Shown: one piece after another, positions 24,339 to 31,227 of the stretch
Layout of the letters: each line of letters starts with the position of its first letter
How positions within the stretch are numbered: the first letter of the stretch is position 1
Assembly: GCA_021801355.1 (NCBI GenBank)
Contig: JAJYYB010000018.1
Span: 40,087-104,086 of the forward strand
Length of the DNA stretch: 64,000 bases
Direction: 5' to 3'
DNA from: Microcaldota archaeon
Lineage (GTDB): Archaea; Micrarchaeota; Micrarchaeia; Micrarchaeales; Micrarchaeaceae
The notes under the pieces: model-generated
Database searches by the model: none
Seen by the model: only the letters and a program-made list of their open reading frames with translations
What the model was told of the DNA's origin: nothing
Position numbers and translations under genes: made by a program

Positions 24339-25031
24339 TTATCGCTTGCCGACCAGTAGCTTCATGAACACCAGAGCAGCGAGTATCCCGCCTATCACCG
24401 GACCAAGTATGTAGACGTACCAGTTGGCGAAGTTCAGGGATATAAGGGCCGGACCGAACCATCTTGCTACGTTCATAGCTGCGCCTGTTATCGGCCCTCC
24501 GATCAAAGCGTCCAGCGTTACTGCCAGGCCTATACCGAAGCCTCCGATCTTTGGGGCCAGCTCGTACACAGCAGTGCCGAATACCATGAATACGAGTATG
24601 AAAGTCATTATGGCTTCTACTGCTATGGCCTGCGGCACGCCCACCCCTGCGCCCAATGCAGGCACGCCCCATGAAACTGAGGAGCCTAGTGCGGCAGGGA
24701 AGAAGGCGAACAGGAGCAGTGCGCCGACCGTAGCACCTATTAGCTGTGCTATAACGTAAACGACAGCCTCATCGAACTTTATCTTTCCTGCAGCAAGAAG
24801 ACCTATCGTGACAGCAGGATTGAGGTGGCCTCCAGATATGCCCATTGTGGCTGATACTGCAAGCGCCAGCGCGAGGCCTGTCGCCACGGCGACGAATGGC
24901 AGCGCGATGTATGAAGGCAGTTGCAGTGAGGTGGCAGAAACGACCGAACCTGCCGCTATTAATACAAATATAAGAGTGCCAAACAATTCCGCGAAAGCCC
25001 TATTCGGGAGCTTAGAGTTCTTTGTTGCCAT
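24339..25031 (-). CDS. Aquaporin / MIP-family channel
   Basis: A 230-residue membrane channel with six helices and two half-helices. The first signature GGHLNPAVT is normal (NPA at 71-73). The second is AAMNVARWFGPAL, so NPA is replaced by NVA (187-189), with the selectivity Arg190 kept. It probably conducts water, glycerol or small neutral solutes; the altered second motif may change selectivity. It lies between the uL30 promoter region and enolase on the minus strand. Confidence 0.9.
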   Translation of the reverse strand: MATKNSKLPNRAFAELFGTLIFVLIAAGSVVSATSLQLPSYIALPFVAVATGLALALAVSATMGISGGHLNPAVTIGLLAAGKIKFDEAVVYVIAQLIGATVGALLLFAFFPAALGSSVSWGVPALGAGVGVPQAIAVEAIMTFILVFMVFGTAVYELAPKIGGFGIGLAVTLDALIGGPITGAAMNVARWFGPALISLNFANWYVYILGPVIGGILAALVFMKLLVGKR

Positions 25032-25072
25032 GGAATAGAATCGCTAAGAAAGCTTTAAAGGTTTGTCCCTGC

Positions 25073-26419
25073 TTACGACAGGTGTGCCCTTACGCGCTTA
25101 GGAAAAGCCTTTACCCCGGAGTATGCTGCCTCGGAGCCGAGATCCTGTTCTATCATGAGCAGTGTGTTGTACTTGGCGTTCCTCTCCCCCCCAGAAGAAC
25201 CTGATTTTATCTGGTCAACCAGCGGGCTCATCGCGAAGTTGCCGAGGAAATCGCTCTCAGTCTCACCGGAGCGGTGCGATACTATGTTCGACCTTCCGTC
25301 CTCCTTGCCTAGTTCCATTGCCTCTATCGTCTCGGAAACCGTGCCTATCTGATTAAGCTTTATCAGGTCTGCGTTGCCTATCCCGTAACTTATGAACTTC
25401 CTTATCAGCTGCGGATTGGTGCATATGCAATCATCGAGCACAAGTTGCGTGGTCCTGCCGAGCTCCTTGGTCAGCAACTTCCATCCCTCGATGTCGTTCT
25501 GCGCCATCCCGTCTTCAAGAGAAGCTATCTTATACCTCTTTGCCGCGTCAGACCAGAATCCTGACATTTCCTCAGGCGCATACCTCTTCCCGCAGAAGTG
25601 GTAGGTCATGTCCTTCGGATCGTATTCATCGCCCATGAGATCCTTTCCGAATATCTCCGAGCTGGCAGGGTCGAAACCAAGCATCACCTGCCTTCCTGGA
25701 ACATAACCTGCTTTCTCAATAGCTTCCAATACAGAATGGGCAGTTTCTTCAACGCTCTTGAAAGGATTGACAAAGCCGCCCTCATCGCCTCTCCCGGTTG
25801 AATGGCCCATCTTGTTAAGCATGCTTTTCAGCGAATGCCATACGTTGGAACACATCTCCATCGCTTCTGAAAAGCTTTTTGCACCTGCGGGCATCACAAG
25901 AGTCTCCTGGACCTCGAAGCCGGTCTCCGCGTGTCTGCCTGCGTTAAGCACATTGAACTGCGGAACAGGCAGCGATACGTTTGAATTTGAGAAATGGCGC
26001 CACAATTCGACCCCTTCTATTCCGGCCTGCAAACCGGCGTAAGCTGCTGATGCGGCAAGTATCGCATTCGCGCCCAACTTGCTTTTGTTTGGCGTCCCGT
26101 CCTTCTCTATGAGCATACGATCGAAATCCTCCTGTGGGGTTGCGATTGGGAGGCCTTTAACCATCGGTGCGATCTTATCATTCAGGTTTGCGACGGCCCT
26201 GAGGACGCCCTTACCCCCGTAATGCTTCTTGTCACAGTCCCTCAACTCGACAGCCTCCATATCGCCCGTGGAAGCGCCTGAAGGGACCTTGAATGTGTAC
26301 TCTTTGCCGCCGCTTGAGACAATCCTGCATGCAACTGTCGGATTGTTTCGAGAATCGAGTATTTGGTAGCCATTGACAGATTTTATAATTTCGGATGAGC
26401 CAGGCATCGGATTCGCCAA
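25073..26419 (-). CDS. eno: Enolase
   Basis: A 448-residue glycolytic enzyme interconverting 2-phosphoglycerate and phosphoenolpyruvate. Signature parts: ILDSRNNPTVACR at the N-terminus, PSGASTGDMEAVELRD, FEVQETLVMPAGA, the general acid Glu in GRGDEGGFVNPF, metal ligands in MLGFDPASSEIF and IASLEDGMAQND, the catalytic Lys in ADLIKLNQIG, and SHRSGETESDF. Some signature residues are unusual (NVLNAGRHAETG for the usual NGGxHA), so it is divergent but complete. iPGM, the preceding pathway step, is encoded at 54-56 kb. Confidence 0.95.
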   Translation of the reverse strand: MANPMPGSSEIIKSVNGYQILDSRNNPTVACRIVSSGGKEYTFKVPSGASTGDMEAVELRDCDKKHYGGKGVLRAVANLNDKIAPMVKGLPIATPQEDFDRMLIEKDGTPNKSKLGANAILAASAAYAGLQAGIEGVELWRHFSNSNVSLPVPQFNVLNAGRHAETGFEVQETLVMPAGAKSFSEAMEMCSNVWHSLKSMLNKMGHSTGRGDEGGFVNPFKSVEETAHSVLEAIEKAGYVPGRQVMLGFDPASSEIFGKDLMGDEYDPKDMTYHFCGKRYAPEEMSGFWSDAAKRYKIASLEDGMAQNDIEGWKLLTKELGRTTQLVLDDCICTNPQLIRKFISYGIGNADLIKLNQIGTVSETIEAMELGKEDGRSNIVSHRSGETESDFLGNFAMSPLVDQIKSGSSGGERNAKYNTLLMIEQDLGSEAAYSGVKAFPKRVRAHLS

Positions 26420-26511
26420 AAGAATAGCGCTGCCAAATAATAAAAAGATAGTTACATCGTAGAAAAATTGTTTTTACTGTCATTAGGGTAATTTTTGACG
26501 AAAGGAACCCC

Positions 26512-26519
26512 TTATATAT
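26512..26519 (+). promoter_or_regulatory. TATA box shared by the paralog pair, copy 1
   Basis: cttatatatgt lies 40 bp before the TTG start, inside a stretch similar to that before the second paralog (aagga, then cttatatatgt, then ttggc). The two genes are probably controlled alike. Confidence 0.55.
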
Positions 26520-26551
26520 GTAACGTTGGCAAAATTAAATTGGGTGTGGTT

Positions 26552-27322
26552 TTGGCTGAAGATAAAATGGCGCCTTCGAAAGACGAATCCGGGTTTAAAC
26601 AGACATCATTTACCATATCTTCTTTGATCAGGAATCAAGATGCAGCGACGCGTGATGCTACATTGGATGTTGTATTCTCGAAGTTCGAGCAGAATGTCGA
26701 CAACTCAGGAGACGTAGTACTGCTCTCCAGCTTCGAGGAAAGGGTCGAGAGCATACTCAACGCGTTACAGATAAAGCATACGACGCAGAACCACATAAAC
26801 TACAGTGATGAGAGTGGAAGCAAGACGTTCATTGACGAGAACGGCCAGCAGAGGCCTTACATTTACACGCCTGACTTCAACCTGAACAGCCCGAATTATC
26901 AGGGCAAGACCGTGATACTGGAGCCGCACGGCGGTAAATACTTCAACGATAAGTTTTTCGACAAGATGATAAGGTTCATGGACTCCAAGGAGCACGACAG
27001 CACTTACTACCTGATAATGATAACCGAGAAGCCTGTGGCTGAGATAAACGCCATGCTTGCAGACTATGCCAGGCGAAGGCACATAAAGAGAAAACTGGAC
27101 GTCTCCAATATTTGCGACAAGATGGTAAACACGAGGATGAGGAGCGACGAGGATATGCGCGACCACGTAGAGGGCAATGACCCTGTGGACTCTGCGAAGC
27201 CGCGCTGGAACGAAGCCCAGAGGATAAGCGATCAGCTCGGGGGCATGAAAAGGTTCGATGACAGGGAGTTTATAAGGACGCTTATCAGGCTCAAGGAAGA
27301 CGATGTGGTCGAGAAACCGTAA
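26552..27322 (+). CDS. Hypothetical protein, paralog 1 (nuclease-like motif)
   Basis: About 256 residues from a TTG at 26552, chosen because paralog 2 starts the same way (TTG, then Ala or Pro, then Glu) after a GGTG-type ribosome site. Shared core: a helix FEERVESILNALQIKHTTQN, YIYTPDFNLN, GKTVILEPHGGKYFND, FDKMIRFMDS, YYLIMITEKPVAEINAMLA and SNICDKMVNTR. The T-P-D-F, then hydrophobic strand with E-P-H, resembles a PD-(D/E)xK nuclease core with His in place of Lys. That is inference from pattern only. No known family recognised. Confidence 0.65.
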   Translation: MAEDKMAPSKDESGFKQTSFTISSLIRNQDAATRDATLDVVFSKFEQNVDNSGDVVLLSSFEERVESILNALQIKHTTQNHINYSDESGSKTFIDENGQQRPYIYTPDFNLNSPNYQGKTVILEPHGGKYFNDKFFDKMIRFMDSKEHDSTYYLIMITEKPVAEINAMLADYARRRHIKRKLDVSNICDKMVNTRMRSDEDMRDHVEGNDPVDSAKPRWNEAQRISDQLGGMKRFDDREFIRTLIRLKEDDVVEKP

Positions 27323-27437
27323 GGCTAAGCCTTCCGGATTTTTTGTGCTGCTGAGCGGTTCAGTCTTATGAAACGCGGATTCCTCAAGGCAAATGTTTAT
27401 AAGTCCTGTCTGGGATAGTATTCCGAACGGTGTTGTT

Positions 27438-27866
27438 GTGTGGTATAATATATACTGCATTGTAAAGGCTACCGACAAGCCAGCCGACCAGACGGGCGAA
27501 CGCAGGGCATGGCACGAGCCGAAGGAGCTGGTATACCTAATATTCAATTCTCTGAAGGGCGTTAGCTATGGCCATCGTGGCAAGGACTCGCCGATAATCA
27601 TGGAAGCCCTAGATTCAGCCAACGGCAAGAAGCTTCTTGAGCTTGCGCAGAAGGAGAAGTTCGAGCAGGACAACGCAGAGATATTCTACGAAAGCACGGA
27701 CTTCAAGGACTTCAACAGCGGGAAGCACGATTTCAGCATTACGGTGGACTCATTCGGCAAGGCGAGCGAGATAGACGCATACATAAAGAACAAAAAAAAC
27801 GAGGAGCGGCTTTGGATCGCGGGCATGTATGTCCATGTCGGTGACTTCGAGCTGCCTCCGCTTTGA
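27438..27866 (+). CDS. Hypothetical protein between the paralogs
   Basis: The open frame runs from an ATG at 27393, but that overlaps a TATA-like tttataag. A GTG at 27438 is a more likely start (about 142 residues), and a later one is possible. Its early codons include the 38-bp repeat at 27467-27504. The body is alpha/beta with PKELVYLIFNSLKG, KKLLELAQKEKFEQDNAEIF, and a C-terminal RLWIAGMYVHVGDFELPPL. No family recognised. It is flanked by the two paralogs on the same strand, so the three may form a unit. Confidence 0.55.
   Translation: MWYNIYCIVKATDKPADQTGERRAWHEPKELVYLIFNSLKGVSYGHRGKDSPIIMEALDSANGKKLLELAQKEKFEQDNAEIFYESTDFKDFNSGKHDFSITVDSFGKASEIDAYIKNKKNEERLWIAGMYVHVGDFELPPL
27467..27504 (-). 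repeat. 38-bp perfect repeat, copy 2 (inverted partner of 16623)
   Basis: Identical to the reverse complement of 16623-16660 over 38 bp, ending abruptly on both sides. It is read here as DKPADQTGER in the hypothetical gene. Confidence 0.85.
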
Positions 27867-27917
27867 GCCAGATCTTCCAGCAGGCGAGAAAAGCCTATTT
27901 TTCCGGGAAGGAATCTC

Positions 27918-27925
27918 TTATATAT
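27918..27925 (+). promoter_or_regulatory. TATA box shared by the paralog pair, copy 2
   Basis: cttatatatgt lies 46 bp before the TTG at 27964 and closely resembles the promoter of paralog 1, including ttggc about 8 bp downstream. Confidence 0.55.
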
Positions 27926-27963
27926 GTGCTCTTGGCTAATTAAAATTAGGAGAGGGTGGTTTC

Positions 27964-28668
27964 TTGCCTGAAGAAAGCGTACCGTTGCCCGAAAATGACC
28001 CGAACACCAAAGCGCTAGTAGGGAAACTAGGCAATCTTCTCAGGGACAGGGATGAGAACGGTGCGCCGGGTAATGCAAGGACAGTGGTAAACGGCAACGA
28101 GCTTCTTTCGGATTTTGAAAGGAAGGTAGACGCCATACTGAACAGTATAGGGCTGGACCATATCACCCAGCACCACATCAGCTACATAGATAGGGCAGAC
28201 GGCGCGACCCACATATACACGCCTGATTTCGATCTGGGACAGAAGTACAACGGCAAGACCGTGATACTGGAGCCGCACGGCGGAGATTTCTTCGACTATG
28301 AATTCATAAGGAAGATGAGGAGGTTCATGGAATCGAGCTCGCATGATGATTATTATCTTGTAATAATAACGGAGAAGCCATTGGATGAGATAAAGGCCAT
28401 GCTTGCGAAGACGAGGGTGTCGCGCAGGTCAGATGAATACTTCCCGCCAATGGACATTTCGAACATATGCGACAAGCTGGTAAACACCAGAAAGCTTGCG
28501 CAGGAAGAGCTGCAGCAGCCTTACAAGATTCCTGACGAAATGGCAGGCAAACCTTACGCGATCGAGGCAGCACAACTCTCCGAGGAGCTTGGAGGCGATG
28601 GAAAGTTTGATCAAACAGAGTTGATACGCGCACTGATGGAGTTCAAGAGGGACGGAACGATGAGCTGA
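27964..28668 (+). CDS. Hypothetical protein, paralog 2 (nuclease-like motif)
   Basis: A 234-residue paralog of the protein at 26552. Conserved parts: FERKVDAILNSIGLDHITQH, HIYTPDFDLG, GKTVILEPHGGDFFDYEF, RKMRRFMES, YYLVIITEKPLDEIKAMLA and SNICDKLVNTRKL, then a C-terminal helix with ELIRALMEFKRDG. The invariant Y-T-P-D-F, E-P-H-G-G, E-K-P and C-D-K positions are the likely functional residues. Start TTG at 27964 follows gagggtgg. The middle linker differs, so the pair is an old duplication. Function unknown. Confidence 0.7.
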   Translation: MPEESVPLPENDPNTKALVGKLGNLLRDRDENGAPGNARTVVNGNELLSDFERKVDAILNSIGLDHITQHHISYIDRADGATHIYTPDFDLGQKYNGKTVILEPHGGDFFDYEFIRKMRRFMESSSHDDYYLVIITEKPLDEIKAMLAKTRVSRRSDEYFPPMDISNICDKLVNTRKLAQEELQQPYKIPDEMAGKPYAIEAAQLSEELGGDGKFDQTELIRALMEFKRDGTMS

Positions 28669-28670
28669 CC

Positions 28671-29945
28671 TTATTTGAATTCCGAGATGCTCCTCTGGTT
28701 CTTTTTCCTCTCCTCTGGTTTATGCACCGTATCTATAAGATCCAACTTACCGAAAACACCGTCGTAGCCCGGCGTTATCCTTATCCTGTCCTCGCGTATG
28801 TTCTGTATAGCATCACCGACCGTATCATTTGATAGGCCGCGTATCTTATCCAGGTCGGCGGAGCCGAGGATGCTGAATTCCGAGCCCAGATTTGTGACAA
28901 GATCGTTGTACATCGATGTGACTACTGGAGAGTAAGCAGTTTTCTTTGTCACGTAAGCGATTACCTCCCTGAGCGGGACCATGTGGACGTATGGCACTGC
29001 ACCTTTCGGCCTATAGCCCACTGGCCTGTCGGCTAGGTCGTTGACCCTGTGCAGCACGCCGATGACAAGGCGCTTCCCGCATACCGGGCACTTTGTAAGC
29101 TTGTTCGTGTCCGGATCGGCGGAGAAATTGCACTGCCTATGGCCGTCATAATGGTACTTCCCCTCTTCCGGGTAGAACTCTATCGTCTGCTTGAACGAGT
29201 GGCTATCCCTGTCGGTTATCGCTTTTATCACGGAGCCGTAAGTAATCTCTGAATCCTTTATATCCAGGACGTTCGCCTCCCTGCCCATCTTCTCAAGCGA
29301 GTGCATGTCGCTGTTTGATATCAGCGCGTATTTGTCGAGAGATGATACCCGCCAGTTCATCTGCGGGTCGGAGCTCAGTCCCGTCTCAAGCGCACGGATG
29401 CGCTTCTCCTGGTCTTGGTACGCCTCTTTAATGGAATCGAATCCGGAGAACGAGCCAAAAACGCCGAAGTACGGGGTCCATGCATGCGCAGGGAAGACGA
29501 AGGCGTCGCGGTCTGAATTGAATGCCTTTTCCACCAATTCAGCGGCGGACATCGACAGCGCCGGCCTGCCATCCGAAGCGAGCGAGCCGAATCTTGAAAG
29601 CTCTGAATTGAGCGCCTCGACAGACTCTATAGACGGCATGAGTATGCAGTTGTGTATCTTCTTGGAGATCTTGTTCTTGTCTGCGAATATGGTCGACACC
29701 TCTGAGCCGAGAACGAACCTCAGCTTGGATTGCGAGCCCTTTATTTTGAAAAGGCCGGTTTCACCACACGGTTCGAGCGTCTTCTTTATCTCTGAAAGCC
29801 AGGCAGGATGGGTGAAATCCCCTGTGCTTATAAGGTTTATGCCTTTCTCTAGCGCAGTGCTTTCCAGCCCCTCCAATGTTATCCTGCTGCTGCACGCCAT
29901 CGCGTACCTTGAATGGATGTGCAGGTCTGCTATTACTTCCATCAT
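28671..29945 (-). CDS. Endonuclease Q (PHP-domain DNA repair nuclease)
   Basis: A 424-residue archaeal EndoQ-type enzyme, known to cut 5' of deaminated bases and abasic sites. The PHP domain has ADLHIHSRYA at residues 6-15, TGDFTHPAW, LGSEVSTIF, FPAHAWTPYFG and ISNSDMHS. A zinc-finger region has GHRQCNF and KCPVCGKRL. The C-terminus ends QRSISEFK, a PCNA-binding PIP-box pattern (Q-x-x-I-x-x-F). The ATG at 29945 overlaps the nth stop by 4 bp (ATGA), so the two repair genes are translationally coupled. Confidence 0.92.
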   Translation of the reverse strand: MMEVIADLHIHSRYAMACSSRITLEGLESTALEKGINLISTGDFTHPAWLSEIKKTLEPCGETGLFKIKGSQSKLRFVLGSEVSTIFADKNKISKKIHNCILMPSIESVEALNSELSRFGSLASDGRPALSMSAAELVEKAFNSDRDAFVFPAHAWTPYFGVFGSFSGFDSIKEAYQDQEKRIRALETGLSSDPQMNWRVSSLDKYALISNSDMHSLEKMGREANVLDIKDSEITYGSVIKAITDRDSHSFKQTIEFYPEEGKYHYDGHRQCNFSADPDTNKLTKCPVCGKRLVIGVLHRVNDLADRPVGYRPKGAVPYVHMVPLREVIAYVTKKTAYSPVVTSMYNDLVTNLGSEFSILGSADLDKIRGLSNDTVGDAIQNIREDRIRITPGYDGVFGKLDLIDTVHKPEERKKNQRSISEFK

Positions 29946-30598
29946 GATCGCTTTGTGACGCCGTTCTTGGGGCATATGTCGTTGACTGGGCACTTGCTGC
30001 AAATCGGCACAGCGCCGCATAGCGTCTTGCCGTGCGCCTTAAGGACGTAAGCGAAATTGTGCCAGTATTCCTTTGGTATTATCTCTTTCAGATCGCTCTC
30101 TATCTTATCCGGGTCCTTATTCCCGCTGAGCCCGAGCCTGTAGGAGAGCCTTATCACCCATGTGTCGACAGGAATGCCAATTACCATGCCGTAGGCGTTT
30201 ATCAGTATAGTGTTGGCGGTCTTCCGCCCGATTCCTGGAAGCATAGTGAGCGCCTCCATCGAGTCCGGAACCTTGCCCTTGTACTGATTCTGTATAATCT
30301 TGCAGGCGGCGATTATGTTCTTCGCCTTGTTGCCAGCAAAACTTACGCTCCTTATGTAGCTTATGAGCTCCTCGCTGGACGCCTTTGCGTAATCCGCTGC
30401 AGTCTTGTATTTGGCGAACAGATTCGGGGTGAGCCTGTTGACCGCCTCGTCGTGCGTCTGTGCGGAAAGTATTGCTGCGACCACCAAGTCTATCGGTGTG
30501 TTGAAGTCCAGGTAGTATTTCGCATCCTTGTAGCGCCCCTCAAGTTTCTTCGCAAGAAGCGCTGCCTGCTTGCCTTCCAGAACCTTTGTAGCTGCCAT
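29942..30598 (-). CDS. nth: Endonuclease III (DNA glycosylase/AP lyase)
   Basis: A 218-residue base-excision enzyme for oxidised pyrimidines. LSAQTHDEAVN is followed by the helix-hairpin-helix MLPGIGRKTAN with the catalytic Lys, then GIPVDTWVIRLSYRLGL with the catalytic Asp. The 4Fe-4S loop at 194-209 is C-x5-C-x2-C-x5-C, one residue shorter in the first gap than E. coli Nth. The frame is open upstream, but the ATG at 30598 gives the normal length. It is followed by the EndoQ gene with a 4-bp overlap. Confidence 0.93.
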   Translation of the reverse strand: MAATKVLEGKQAALLAKKLEGRYKDAKYYLDFNTPIDLVVAAILSAQTHDEAVNRLTPNLFAKYKTAADYAKASSEELISYIRSVSFAGNKAKNIIAACKIIQNQYKGKVPDSMEALTMLPGIGRKTANTILINAYGMVIGIPVDTWVIRLSYRLGLSGNKDPDKIESDLKEIIPKEYWHNFAYVLKAHGKTLCGAVPICSKCPVNDICPKNGVTKRS

Positions 30599-30691
30599 GC
30601 TGATGATTCGGAAATCAGATATTAATATTGCATGCGTTAGCGCCGGATACCGCTCCTCTAAATTTGGGATATAGAAGCTTAGTGACATCCT

Positions 30692-30712
30692 CCCACCACT
30701 GAAAGTGATGGG
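30692..30712 (-). mobile_element. IS200/IS605-like right-end hairpin
   Basis: cccaccact, gaa, agtgatggg forms a 9-bp stem with one mismatch, preceded by gacatcctc. This resembles the subterminal hairpin beyond tnpB in IS200/IS605 elements. It lies about 30 bp past the stop of the TnpB remnant, as expected for the element end. Confidence 0.55.
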
Positions 30713-30740
30713 GTTGCTCTTGGTTCGGCGTCTCTTTCGT

Positions 30741-30884
30741 TCATAGAATTGCACCTCTGGGCGTATCAGTGCTGCCCTTCAACACATCCCTGTCTGTGCT
30801 GAATTGACATATGCAATTACGTTTCGCTATGTTGAACGATGCATTTACATTGGCATGGTCAAAGTGCCTACACGACTGGCACAG
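30741..30884 (-). pseudogene. TnpB C-terminal remnant
   Basis: The minus strand encodes LCQSCRHFDHANVNASFNIA followed by KRNCIC and a stop after 47 residues. The C-x2-C then H-A-N-V-N-A-S-x-N-I matches the zinc finger and final catalytic block of TnpB (C-x2-C-G, then H-A-D-x-N-A-x-x-N-I), with the catalytic Asp changed to Asn. Nothing TnpB-like precedes it, so only the 3' end survives. It overlaps the start of the plus-strand membrane-anchor ORF. Confidence 0.65.
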
Positions 30885-31109
30885 ACCCAAACCACAGTCA
30901 CCACAACGATAGCGCAGAAGACAAACAGCAGCAGCGCCACTACTGTCACAAGCACGGCCCAAACATCCGTGCAATCGGCCACCAGTCAGCAAAGCCAGCC
31001 TCCACAAGCGCAGCAATACGGTGGCAGCCAGTATTTGTACATCGCGGTTGTGGTTGTGGTGATACTTATCATTGCAGGGTACTTCTTAATCGGGAAGAAG
31101 AAGCGCTAA
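30855..31109 (+). CDS. C-terminally anchored surface protein, possibly truncated
   Basis: About 84 residues from the ATG at 30855 (the frame is open from 30804). A Thr/Ser/Gln-rich low-complexity stalk is followed by one membrane helix (QYLYIAVVVVVILIIAGYFL) and the basic end IGKKKR. This is the typical C-terminus of a larger archaeal surface protein. Its presumed N-terminal ectodomain is missing where the TnpB remnant begins, so it may be a truncated gene. No signal peptide is visible. Confidence 0.5.
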   Translation: MVKVPTRLAQTQTTVTTTIAQKTNSSSATTVTSTAQTSVQSATSQQSQPPQAQQYGGSQYLYIAVVVVVILIIAGYFLIGKKKR

Positions 31110-31227
31110 GCGGCCGCATGGGTAAGTCTTGAAAGGCCTGGAAGGCGCTGCGTAGCAGTGCCGCAGGTTTACCTGCAAACACGCCGCTTCGAATTAGCTA
31201 TTTAAATAATTCTGTATATAGTTACTT

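Noticed and set aside
26765..27547. 260-codon minus-strand frame over paralog 1
   Set aside because: Long only because the plus-strand gene lacks certain codons; it reads as low-information sequence and contradicts the two conserved paralogs.
30032..30625. 197-codon plus-strand frame over nth
   Set aside because: Antisense to a full endonuclease III with FeS cluster; a shadow.
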